Shown here in pieces: positions 1 through 6,645 of a stretch of 9,768 bases of DNA. The stretch comes from JACQCF01 sp043742785. GTDB lineage: Bacteria > Omnitrophota > Gorgyraeia > Zapsychrales > Fredricksoniimonadaceae. Each line of letters opens with the position of its first letter. Position 1 is the stretch's first letter. The DNA lies in the NCBI GenBank assembly GCA_043742785.1, contig JAYTXU010000084.1:1-9768 (forward strand). Direction: 5' to 3'. The notes below the pieces were generated by a model that made no database searches, had not been told where the DNA came from, and saw only the letters and a list, made by a program, of their open reading frames with translations. A program made the position numbers and the translations under genes.

Positions 1-33
1 ATGTTTTGTTAGGTGCTTGTAGGGTTTTGGCAT
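1..33 (-). CDS. N-terminus of a probable IS30-family transposase (partial, runs off the window)
   Basis: From an ATG at 33 the minus strand reads MPKPYKHLTKH and stays open to base 1, so only 11 codons are visible. The pattern K-P-Y-K-H-L-T right after the start resembles the beginning of IS30-family transposases, where a YKHLT/YxxLT segment precedes the helix-turn-helix (an 'ERYxI' type sequence would be expected next, outside the window). Support comes from the terminal-repeat-like sequence just upstream. The ribosome site is weak (GAGCGG close to the ATG). With so few residues this is pattern recognition from memory; a random short open frame or another gene start remains possible. Confidence 0.45.
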   Translation of the reverse strand, partial: MPKPYKHLTKH

Positions 34-99
34 AGTCCGCTCATCATAGCGCGGAAGCCTTCAAGCCCTCAAGTGTTGCACTTCGTTATTGAACTGGGG
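1..99 (-). mobile_element. Left end of a probable IS30-family insertion sequence (continues beyond base 1)
   Basis: On the minus strand, 93-88 reads TTCAAT and 79-74 reads GCAACA, followed by CTTGAG. The terminal repeat of E. coli IS30, as I remember it, has TTCAAT and GCAACA at the same spacing, with six bases outside TTCAAT; aligned this way the element would begin near base 99. A transposase-like start codon follows at 33, an ordinary distance from an IS30 end. The stop codon of the formyltransferase gene (71-69) lies inside this repeat-like sequence, so the element appears to have inserted into the 3' end of that gene. The other end and the target duplication are outside the window, so the boundary is approximate (94-99). 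Confidence 0.5.
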
Positions 100-752
100 T
101 TTATATGTTCAAAACAATATCCGTTAATTTCTAACCACGCACCAGGAGCTCCTGGAAAACTCACAGCTCGAATACGCCGAGCTATTTCTTTCTCCCCCAT
201 AGAAAGTTTCAGCCGACAAAGTTCATTCAATTCACGGCGAGTATAAGGGCTCCTGGTCCAAGTAAGACCTTCTGCACGCAAAGTATTTCCCTGTGCCAAC
301 TGTCCTATGACATCTTTAAACAAATCCAACATATGACCCATCGATTTTTCTTTCAATGACCACACCGTCTCTATTGGATCGACTTGAAAATATCTTACTG
401 CAATAATTGGTCCTGTATCCACCTTTGAGGCCATTTCATGAGCTGTCACTCCATATCTATCAACTCCATCATACAAAGCAAAATTATAACAGCCTATTCC
501 AGGGTATTCTGGAGGTCCTGGATGAAAATTCACTGAGTTAATCGTTGATTGCTCTAAGACTTCTTTGGGAATAATCCATGGACTTAAATAAGAAATTAAA
601 ATATCTCCTGACCACTCTTCTATTGCTTTAGGTAAGGGTTCACCTAAAGAACCTTTTATTACTAATATATCTTTAGTAAATTTCTGCCTAACAAATTTTT
701 CTGCTTGATCACACCAAGAAGTAGATTTACTTATAAATAAAACTTTAGCCAT
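69..752 (-). CDS. Formyltransferase, Fmt/sugar N-formyltransferase fold, probably 3'-truncated by an IS
   Basis: Cytosolic enzyme of 227 residues with the N10-formyltetrahydrofolate-dependent formyltransferase fold. The catalytic triad of the family is visible: Asn75 and His77 in NFHPG, and Asp112 in KVDTGPI. It is shorter than methionyl-tRNA formyltransferase (about 310 residues), as for the sugar N-formyltransferase-like branch; a late segment IARRIRAVSFPGAPGAWLEI (190-209) is typical of such proteins. The ATG at 752 overlaps the upstream epimerase by 8 bases and has GGAGTGAGG upstream, so it is the last gene of the nonulosonate operon. The likely role (inference) is N-formylation of an amino sugar or nonulosonate, in place of the acetyltransferase LegH. 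The last eight to ten residues (SSITKCNT and perhaps the preceding Pro) seem to be encoded by the end of an IS30-like element, so the native C-terminus is altered; the catalytic core is intact. Confidence 0.82.
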   Translation of the reverse strand: MAKVLFISKSTSWCDQAEKFVRQKFTKDILVIKGSLGEPLPKAIEEWSGDILISYLSPWIIPKEVLEQSTINSVNFHPGPPEYPGIGCYNFALYDGVDRYGVTAHEMASKVDTGPIIAVRYFQVDPIETVWSLKEKSMGHMLDLFKDVIGQLAQGNTLRAEGLTWTRSPYTRRELNELCRLKLSMGEKEIARRIRAVSFPGAPGAWLEINGYCFEHINPSSITKCNT

Positions 753-1917
753 GCCTCACTCCATAATCAATAAAAGGCTTCATATATAAACCTTCCAAAG
801 AAATTGACTTTAGCTTTTCTTTAATACGTTCCGAAGCAATGCCTTCACCATATGGATTCTTCAAATTCTTTAACCTTTGTCGAAACTTTAAAGAATAAGC
901 TTTCTTTATACCTCTTATAATGGCATCCGAGTGGTTTGGCACATCGATTACATTTGCTGCACGTAAACGTCCCTTCTGACGATCCCCGATGTTAACAACA
1001 GGGAGTTTAAAAGAAGGGGCTTCAATAATACCGCTGGATGAATTGCCCACCATTAAAGCTACATATTGCATTAAAGAAAGATACCTTAAAGAACCTAAAG
1101 ACTCCACCGCCTTAGAACGATCTTTGAACGTTTTTACAAAGACTTTTATTTCACGACGAATCACACTATTTTCTGGATCAGCGTTTGGCATTGTAAATAA
1201 ACACCGAATCCCAAGCTTCTTTAACGCTAAAAGCAACTCTTGAACCTGTTTTTTTGCAGATCCTTTTTGCATAGTCACTGGATGAAAAGTAACCAAAGCT
1301 GTTTGTTCATCTAATTTAAAATCAATTCTTTTCTCGAGTTCGCGTTGACTTAATAAGCTTAATCGATGGATATTATCAAGCCCTGGAGCTCCCACATTAA
1401 AAATACGGCTAGATTCTTCTCCCATTTGAATAATACGTTCTGCATTCTTTTCATGGGTCACAAAATGAAGATGTGCCATTTTTGTAACAGCATGTCGAAT
1501 AATATCATCATAGGCCCCTTCCGTTACTTCTCCTCCATGAATGTGAGCTAAAGGAATTCTCATAAGTGTTGTAGCTAACGCTATCGAAAGGGTTTCAAAG
1601 CGATCCCCTAAAACAACAACGATATCTGGTCGCAAACGACCTAAAATCTTACTGAATCCGATCACAGCTCTTCCTGCAGCAGCTGTAATCATAGAATCCG
1701 TATCTCCTTTAAGCCCCATGGGCACCTTAGCTGTAATCTTAAAACCATCTTTTAAAATCTGATGGTAGGTCAATCCAAATTTCTTTTCAAGATGCATTCC
1801 AGTAACGAGCATTTGAAGTTCTAGTCGTGGATCAGCAGCAATCTCTTTTATTAAACCAGTCAGCAATCCATACTCTGCCCGAGACCCTGTGACCACACAA
1901 ATACGCCGTCTAATCAT
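745..1917 (-). CDS. neuC: UDP-sugar 2-epimerase (hydrolysing), NeuC/LegG type
   Basis: Epimerase of the NeuC/LegG/WecB fold, 390 residues, the normal length. It inverts C2 of a nucleotide-linked HexNAc and hydrolyses off the nucleotide to give a free ManNAc-type sugar, the substrate of the synthase encoded just upstream. Visible motifs are TGSRAEYG (10-17), GDRFE (104-108), HIHGGE (125-130) with the following E-GAYDD and RHAVTKMAHLHF stretch, FHPVT (211-215), NSSSG (292-296) and GDRQKGR (311-317), all characteristic of hydrolysing 2-epimerases. The ATG overlaps the synthase stop (ATGA, 4 bases) with GGGAG seven bases before it. Sequence alone does not separate NeuC (UDP-GlcNAc) from LegG (a diamino-trideoxy sugar nucleotide); the neighbouring LegB/LegC pair makes the LegG role more likely. 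Confidence 0.9.
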   Translation of the reverse strand: MIRRRICVVTGSRAEYGLLTGLIKEIAADPRLELQMLVTGMHLEKKFGLTYHQILKDGFKITAKVPMGLKGDTDSMITAAAGRAVIGFSKILGRLRPDIVVVLGDRFETLSIALATTLMRIPLAHIHGGEVTEGAYDDIIRHAVTKMAHLHFVTHEKNAERIIQMGEESSRIFNVGAPGLDNIHRLSLLSQRELEKRIDFKLDEQTALVTFHPVTMQKGSAKKQVQELLLALKKLGIRCLFTMPNADPENSVIRREIKVFVKTFKDRSKAVESLGSLRYLSLMQYVALMVGNSSSGIIEAPSFKLPVVNIGDRQKGRLRAANVIDVPNHSDAIIRGIKKAYSLKFRQRLKNLKNPYGEGIASERIKEKLKSISLEGLYMKPFIDYGVRHG

Positions 1918-2939
1918 TTAAACATCTCCCAAGTTAATACTTGATCCTTACTAATCGATTTTTGAACTACAGAACCAATCAACTCTTTCAAGTTCGATGG
2001 TGAGATTCCTGTCCCTGGTCTCTTAATGGTAATATCTTCTGCTAAAATCTTTTGCCCCTTGCAAATATTCCTTGTAGCCACAAGACTCTTTCTAACTTCC
2101 AAAATATATTTCTTTTCACAATTAGCAGGTCGTTTGATGCCATCCCCTAAAGCTGTTTCAGTAGATCTAATTGCCTTAACAAGCTCCTTAAATTCATTAG
2201 GATCTAACGAAGCTTTATGATCTGGGCCTAACATCGATTGATCCATTGTCAAATGCTTCTCAATGATCGAAGCTCCTAGAGCAACGGCAGCAATCGGCAT
2301 CCAAATACCTAGAGTATGATCCGAAAACCCAACAGGCACTTTAAAAGCCTTCTCCATGGTTATCATCGCCCTAAGATTCAATTGGTCATAAGGAGCAGGG
2401 TATTCTGTGACACAATGCAACAGACTCAAATCTCTTATTTTGGCTGAACGCAAGACTTCAACGGCAAAACCAATCTCTTTCATAGTGGACATCCCCGTTG
2501 AAAGAATAATCGGTTTTTTCTTCGATGCAATATACTCCAAGAGTGGAAAATTTGTAATTTCACCTGAAGGAATTTTATAAGCTGGTACTTTCAATTTCTC
2601 TAACAAATCAACACTTTGATGGTCAAAAGCTGTGGAAAGAAAAATTATCCCTTCTTTCTGACAAGCTTTAATCAGCTCTTGATGCATTGTTTGATCAAGT
2701 TCGAGAACTTTGAGCATATCCACTTGTGCTCCCTTTCCGACAGTCTTTTGCTGATACCCCACATTTTTAGCAAAGCACGAAGCTAACGCTTCTGCTTTAA
2801 AGGTTTGAAATTTAACAGCATCAGCTCCAGCTTTCTTAGCGGCTCGTACAAGCTGCTGCGCGATTTTCATATCACCGTTATGATTAACACCGGCTTCCGC
2901 GATAATAAATACTTTTCCTTGCTTCGATTTTAACATCAT
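1914..2939 (-). CDS. neuB: Nonulosonic acid synthase (NeuB/LegI type) with C-terminal SAF domain
   Basis: Condenses phosphoenolpyruvate with a ManNAc-type sugar to give a nine-carbon 2-keto-3-deoxy acid. Of 341 residues, about 10-260 form the TIM barrel: AEAGVNHNG (14-22), VKFQTF (42-47), SGEITN (125-130), SDHTLG (206-211), EKH (227-229). About 283-341 is the SAF (antifreeze-like) domain, RKSLVATRNI to the end. GPDHKASLDP (238-247) is the form seen in NeuB/LegI enzymes; pseudaminate synthases (PseI) usually carry a D-S-x-F-S-L version, so the product is more likely of legionaminic or sialic type. Two adjacent ATGs exist. The first overlaps the aminotransferase stop by 4 bases, but the AGGGA at 2946-2942 is better spaced for the second (2936), which would make the junction TGATG and the protein 340 residues. 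Confidence 0.93.
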   Translation of the reverse strand: MMLKSKQGKVFIIAEAGVNHNGDMKIAQQLVRAAKKAGADAVKFQTFKAEALASCFAKNVGYQQKTVGKGAQVDMLKVLELDQTMHQELIKACQKEGIIFLSTAFDHQSVDLLEKLKVPAYKIPSGEITNFPLLEYIASKKKPIILSTGMSTMKEIGFAVEVLRSAKIRDLSLLHCVTEYPAPYDQLNLRAMITMEKAFKVPVGFSDHTLGIWMPIAAVALGASIIEKHLTMDQSMLGPDHKASLDPNEFKELVKAIRSTETALGDGIKRPANCEKKYILEVRKSLVATRNICKGQKILAEDITIKRPGTGISPSNLKELIGSVVQKSISKDQVLTWEMFK

Positions 2940-4042
2940 AGTCCCTGGACTAATGCTTCCTTAATTGATTGACAAACATATTCCACATCTTCGACGGTAT
3001 TCAACATTGAACTAGGCAAACAAAGTCCTTTATTATAAATGGCCTCTGCATTAGAACAATCCATCGCATATTTCTTTAAATATGGCATTCCATTAACAGG
3101 AAGGAATATCCTTCTACTGGGAATATTCTTTTTTTGTAAAAATTCCATAAAATCAGAGATTTTTATACTGTCTTCAATCGTTATACAGGTCAGCCATTCA
3201 CAAGATATGGCTTGGTTATACTGTTTCTGAAAATTAACACCTGCCAAATCACCTAGAATTTTATGATATATTTTCTTAAAGATTTTCTTCTTTTCTAAAA
3301 ATTCGTCTATCTTTTCAAATTGAGCTAATCCTAAAGCAGCCTCAATATTAGTCATTCTAAAATTAAATCCTAATTCTGAATGTAAACCAGGTTTATCTTT
3401 ATCCTTGGCCTGATTGATTAAGACCCGAATATGTTCTAGTTTGTCAACGTGATTACTAATAATCATGCCTCCGCCACCAGTTGTAATTAATTTATTACCA
3501 TTAAAGCTAAAACAACCTAAATCTCCAAAGACTCCAGTATATTGATCGTTCAATTTTGAACCCAGACTTTCTGTGGCATCTTCAATAACAAATAAGCTAT
3601 ATTCCTTGGCAATGGCTAAAATTTCTTTCATATCACAAGGATTACCGTATAAATGAACAGGAATAATAGCTTTTGTTTTATTGGTAATTACTTCCCTTAT
3701 TTTTATTGGATCAATATTCCATGTTTTAAGATCAACATCAATAATCACGGGTGTAGCTCCCACATAAAGTATGGGATTAACCGTGGCTGTAAAGGTCAAC
3801 GAAGGGACAATGACTTCATCACCTGATCCTATGCCTAATTCATGGAGCGCCATGTAAATGGCCGCAGTACCACTCTGAAGGGCAACGGCTCCTTTCACAC
3901 CTAAATAGCGGGCAACTTTCTTTTCAAACTCAGAAATACATGGTCCCACCGATGAAATAAAACCTGAATCAATAACATCGCACAGATATTTCTTTTCTAT
4001 TTCTCCAAGACAAGGGGCATCTAATTCAATTTTTCTAAACAT
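2936..4042 (-). CDS. legC: PLP-dependent sugar aminotransferase, LegC type (DegT/DnrJ/EryC1/StrS)
   Basis: Transfers an amino group (normally from glutamate) to the 4-keto carbon of a nucleotide-linked 4-keto-6-deoxyhexose, the product of the dehydratase encoded immediately upstream. It has 368 residues, normal for the family. Visible PLP features are SGTAA (57-61, phosphate contact), Asp155 in VIEDATESLGS (pyridine nitrogen) and Lys184 in SFNGNKLITTGGGG (Schiff-base lysine). The opening segment, with IDSGFISSVG, and the GNKLITTGGGGM form fit the LegC-like subfamily found beside LegB-type dehydratases. The ATG overlaps the legB stop by 8 bases (ATGTTTAG), indicating translational coupling. 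The symbol rests on subfamily look and context; PseC or other DegT enzymes are less likely. Confidence 0.87.
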   Translation of the reverse strand: MFRKIELDAPCLGEIEKKYLCDVIDSGFISSVGPCISEFEKKVARYLGVKGAVALQSGTAAIYMALHELGIGSGDEVIVPSLTFTATVNPILYVGATPVIIDVDLKTWNIDPIKIREVITNKTKAIIPVHLYGNPCDMKEILAIAKEYSLFVIEDATESLGSKLNDQYTGVFGDLGCFSFNGNKLITTGGGGMIISNHVDKLEHIRVLINQAKDKDKPGLHSELGFNFRMTNIEAALGLAQFEKIDEFLEKKKIFKKIYHKILGDLAGVNFQKQYNQAISCEWLTCITIEDSIKISDFMEFLQKKNIPSRRIFLPVNGMPYLKKYAMDCSNAEAIYNKGLCLPSSMLNTVEDVEYVCQSIKEALVQGL

Positions 4043-5033
4043 TATAGATATCCGTCTTATACAATTTCATATTTTTAGAATCCTTTAGCCAATTAATTGT
4101 TTCTTTAAGACCTGTATCTAAATCAAATTTTGGTTTCCAATGTGTTAATTTCTTAATTTTCTGATTATCTCCTAGAAGTCTTTCAACTTCACTATCCTTA
4201 GGACGTAACCGCTTTTTATCTTCTAATATAATTGCATCAGAATTCATCATTCCTTTAATCTTCTTAAACAAGTTGCCGATAGAAGTTTCTTGACCTGTAG
4301 CAATGTTGATTTCCTCTCCAATCACTTGATCCGACTTAGCAATAGCAATAAACCCATCTACCGTATCTTTAACATAAACTAAGTCCCTTGTTGGATGAAG
4401 ATTCCCAAGTTTAACTTTCTTCATACCCTGTGACAGTTGAGTGATAATCGTAGGAATCACTGCCCGCGCAGATTGTCGCGGCCCATAGGTGTTAAATGGA
4501 CGAACAATTGTAATCGGAAGATTAAAACTTCGATAAAAAGACTCTGCCATGCTATCTGCACCTATTTTGGTTGCTGAATAAGGTGATTGTCCTTGTTTGG
4601 GATGTTGTTCATTAATTGGAACATGTTGTGCTGTACCGTATACTTCCGATGTCGATGTTATTAATAACTTAGACAAATTTTGATTCCTAGCAGACTGTAG
4701 GATATTTAATGTCCCTTTAATATTAGTATCTACATAAGAATCTGGAGAATGGTAAGAAAATGGAATGCCAATAAGCGCTGCTAAATGAAAAACAACATCA
4801 ACCCCTCTCATCGCTTCCCTCACACCATTAGGATCTCGAACATCACCACTAAATATTTCTATCTTCTTTACTTGTTCTTTGGATAAAGAATCTAACCATC
4901 CCCAAGAATTAAAAGAATTGTAATAGACAAACGCTCTGATATCACAGTTCTCCTTTAATAAACCTTCCACCAAATGAGATCCTATAAAACCATCTGAGCC
5001 AGTCACCAAAACCTTTTTTCCATTCAATTTCAT
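4035..5033 (-). CDS. legB: NAD-dependent sugar-nucleotide 4,6-dehydratase, LegB type
   Basis: Extended short-chain dehydrogenase acting on a nucleotide-linked GlcNAc (GDP- or UDP-) to give the 4-keto-6-deoxy sugar, first step of the legionaminic route. From the ATG at 5033 it has 332 residues: Rossmann motif TGSDGFIG (11-18), the segment AFVYYNSFNSWGWLD (34-48) that is distinctive of LegB-like enzymes, FHLAAL (82-87), TSTSEVYG (125-132), Tyr152/Lys156 in YSATK, and RPFNTYGPRQ (178-187). At the dehydration site Ser128 precedes Glu129 where RmlB-type enzymes have Asp-Glu; I believe this is usual in LegB. An in-frame GTG at 5048 would add five residues, but GTGAGG at 5048-5043 lies nine bases before the ATG and looks like its ribosome site, so the ATG is preferred. 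It follows a gap of about 60 bases after the dehydrogenase. Confidence 0.88.
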   Translation of the reverse strand: MKLNGKKVLVTGSDGFIGSHLVEGLLKENCDIRAFVYYNSFNSWGWLDSLSKEQVKKIEIFSGDVRDPNGVREAMRGVDVVFHLAALIGIPFSYHSPDSYVDTNIKGTLNILQSARNQNLSKLLITSTSEVYGTAQHVPINEQHPKQGQSPYSATKIGADSMAESFYRSFNLPITIVRPFNTYGPRQSARAVIPTIITQLSQGMKKVKLGNLHPTRDLVYVKDTVDGFIAIAKSDQVIGEEINIATGQETSIGNLFKKIKGMMNSDAIILEDKKRLRPKDSEVERLLGDNQKIKKLTHWKPKFDLDTGLKETINWLKDSKNMKLYKTDIYNV

Positions 5034-5042
5034 ACGAGATTG

Positions 5043-5048
5043 CCTCAC
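5043..5048 (-). promoter_or_regulatory. Ribosome binding site that decides the legB start
   Basis: GTGAGG on the minus strand stands nine bases before the ATG at 5033. It coincides with the only upstream in-frame alternative start (GTG at 5048), which itself has no good ribosome site. This favours the ATG. Confidence 0.55.
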
Positions 5049-5093
5049 TATTTTCTAAAAAACCCACTAAGTATGAATTTAACCTTTTGACAA

Positions 5094-6002
5094 TTATAAT
5101 CCTTCGACTAAATTCTTTACAGCCAATCTTTCCATCATAATTCGTGCTTCTTTAGCATAAGAACCAATATGCGGCGTTAAAATTACATGCTCTTCTTTAA
5201 TAAGTTCCCCTTGATAAGGCTCTTCACAAAAAACATCCAACGCTGCACAGCCAATTGTTCCTGAATGAAGTCCCTCAACAAGAGCCTTTTCATCAATCAA
5301 CATGCCTCGGGCTGTATTCACCAAAATGACTCCTGGTTTTACCATCAAAATTTCCTTAGAACCAATCAAGCAATCCTTTCCAGACGAATGCAATGAAATA
5401 ATATCTGCTTTTTTAAGAAGCTCCGTGAACGAAACCTGTTTGACACCCGATTTCTTTACTTTACATAGATCAGTAAAAATTGCCTGGGCTCCAAAAGCTA
5501 AGACAAGATCTGCTACACGCTGCCCGATATTGCCAAAACCAACAAGGCCAACGGTCTTGCCCTTCAAAAGAAAACCAGACTTCTTTTCCCAAACTCCGCT
5601 ATGCATTTTACAGTCTAAAAAAGAAATCTTACGCAAGGCGGCCAACATTAATCCCAAACTTAGTTCAGCCACCGCATCTGTAAGAACCCCCGGAGTATTA
5701 TAGACTTTAATCTTTAACGATTTTGCTGCTACTTGATCCACATTATCCAACCCCACTCCCACACGGGAAATAACCTTCAAATCTTTTGCCTGAATTAATA
5801 CATTCTTTGTCAACGGTTCTAACCCTGCTAATAAGCCTTGATACTTCCCTTCTCCTAACATATTTTTAATTTCCTCTTCATTTAATCGACGGCGATACGG
5901 ATTTAAAACATACTCTATTTTTGCCATTTGAAGCATCGCTAAAACAGAAGAATCCTCTTCACCAAACGTTGTTGTTGCAATAAAAACCCTTTTTGATTTC
6001 AT
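5094..6002 (-). CDS. D-2-hydroxyacid dehydrogenase, phosphoglycerate-dehydrogenase-like, no ACT domain
   Basis: NAD-dependent D-isomer-specific 2-hydroxyacid dehydrogenase of 302 residues. The N-terminal half of the catalytic domain carries RVGVGLDNVD (80-89) and NTPGVLTDAVAELSL (102-116). The nucleotide-binding domain starts with GFGNIG (155-160). The catalytic residues are Arg232 (NTARG), Glu261 (DVFCEEP) and His278 (TPHIG). It ends after the catalytic fold, without the regulatory ACT domain of many serine-pathway SerA enzymes. It starts one base after the regulator stop with AGGA just before, so it is co-transcribed with the regulator and the leg genes. Its substrate is unknown: it may make phosphohydroxypyruvate for serine and one-carbon supply, or act on a glyceric/lactic-type acid used to decorate the glycan. 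Neither is shown by the sequence. Confidence 0.83.
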   Translation of the reverse strand: MKSKRVFIATTTFGEEDSSVLAMLQMAKIEYVLNPYRRRLNEEEIKNMLGEGKYQGLLAGLEPLTKNVLIQAKDLKVISRVGVGLDNVDQVAAKSLKIKVYNTPGVLTDAVAELSLGLMLAALRKISFLDCKMHSGVWEKKSGFLLKGKTVGLVGFGNIGQRVADLVLAFGAQAIFTDLCKVKKSGVKQVSFTELLKKADIISLHSSGKDCLIGSKEILMVKPGVILVNTARGMLIDEKALVEGLHSGTIGCAALDVFCEEPYQGELIKEEHVILTPHIGSYAKEARIMMERLAVKNLVEGL

Positions 6003-6003
6003 A

Positions 6004-6573
6004 TTATTTCCTATAACCCGCCACGTCTACCTCCGCATGAATCTTAGCTAATTCTTCAATAAGATTAACAATCCCCTCATTTGTCTTACCAACACCCATG
6101 TCTTCTTTACAAACTAAAATGATCCCATCTGTAGCCCCTTTATCAAAAGATTTAATATGTATCACCTGATAATCATGTTTAAACTGTTCTTTCAAAACCA
6201 CTTCAATTAATCCAGCTAAATCAGACTCTCCTAAAATATAAAATTTCCTATTGCCCTGATCATAAGATTTCTTAATAATTTCATAGAGATGATTCTTAAT
6301 TAACCCTATAGAATTAATAGTCTTTAAAGTGTACTTTACTGATTTTCTCATATTTTCCGCAAACCCTTTAGGGGTTAACAAATACTGAACCTTGCGTTGA
6401 TTAAGCTGTTGGATACGAATATAGCCTTTGGTCACCAGGCGGCGCAAAAGCATATTGGTCATTCCTAAAGAAAGATTCATTTGGCGGGATAAATCACGTT
6501 GATTAGCGGCTAATTCGCCACCAACAATATTGACTAATTCAAATTCACGTTCGTTCAAAGGTTCTTTAGACAT
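6004..6573 (-). CDS. Winged-helix transcriptional regulator (MarR/EPS-associated type) with extra C-terminal domain
   Basis: A 189-residue predicted DNA-binding protein. Residues about 7-70 form a winged helix: NEREFELVNIVGGE, a recognition-helix region around LSLGMTNMLLRRLVTKG (34-50), and the wing IRIQQLNQRKVQYLLTPKG (52-70). This resembles the MarR-family regulators that head exopolysaccharide clusters. A linking helix (about 72-105) leads to a second alpha/beta part (110-189) with FYILGESDLAGLIEVVLKEQ, which looks like a small nucleotide- or ligand-binding domain; I do not recognise its family. It is the first gene after a strong promoter and probably controls its own operon through the palindrome at 6586-6602. 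No clear Shine-Dalgarno precedes the ATG at 6573, so translation may be weak despite the promoter. Confidence 0.78.
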   Translation of the reverse strand: MSKEPLNEREFELVNIVGGELAANQRDLSRQMNLSLGMTNMLLRRLVTKGYIRIQQLNQRKVQYLLTPKGFAENMRKSVKYTLKTINSIGLIKNHLYEIIKKSYDQGNRKFYILGESDLAGLIEVVLKEQFKHDYQVIHIKSFDKGATDGIILVCKEDMGVGKTNEGIVNLIEELAKIHAEVDVAGYRK

Positions 6574-6585
6574 ATAGAGTTACGT

Positions 6586-6602
6586 TGTTCAATGATTGAA
6601 CA
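6586..6602. promoter_or_regulatory. Perfect 17-base palindrome, probable repressor operator
   Basis: TGTTCAAT-G-ATTGAACA is a perfect inverted repeat with 8-base arms about one central base. It begins three bases after the -10 box and covers the predicted transcription start of the regulator operon (roughly -4 to +12). A one-base loop makes an RNA hairpin unlikely, so a dimeric protein site is the better reading. The neighbouring winged-helix protein is the obvious candidate binder (inference). I saw no second exact copy in the window. Confidence 0.65.
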
Positions 6603-6604
6603 TA

Positions 6605-6632
6605 ATTATACTAAAAGCTCTGATACTGTCAA
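6605..6632 (-). promoter_or_regulatory. Consensus sigma70-type promoter of the regulator-leg operon
   Basis: On the minus strand the -35 box TTGACA (6632-6627) and the -10 box TATAAT (6610-6605) both match consensus perfectly, with a 16-base spacer. The predicted start is near 6598, giving a leader of about 25 bases before the ATG at 6573. It lies in the 72-base gap after the GT-C gene, where no terminator hairpin is visible, so read-through from upstream could add to it. Confidence 0.8.
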
Positions 6633-6645
6633 GAACAAAGGTTAG

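Noticed and set aside
142..155. Perfect palindrome CCAGGAGCTCCTGG
   Set aside because: It lies inside the formyltransferase coding region and simply encodes the Pro-Gly-Ala-Pro-Gly repeat of that protein; no promoter or end is nearby.
1914..2939. Pseudaminic acid synthase (PseI) as identity of the synthase
   Set aside because: The GPDHKASLDP segment and the LegB/LegC/LegG-type neighbours fit the NeuB/LegI branch; PseB/PseC/PseG-type genes are not seen.
5049..5093. Possible promoter before legB (TTGTCA, then TACTTA)
   Set aside because: The spacer is only about 14 bases and the -10 match is poor, so a separate legB promoter is not supported, although the gap is the longest within the operon.
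5302..5703. Plus-strand open frame of 133 codons
   Set aside because: It is antisense to the dehydrogenase, whose frame holds all catalytic motifs; the plus-strand peptide shows no recognisable domain.
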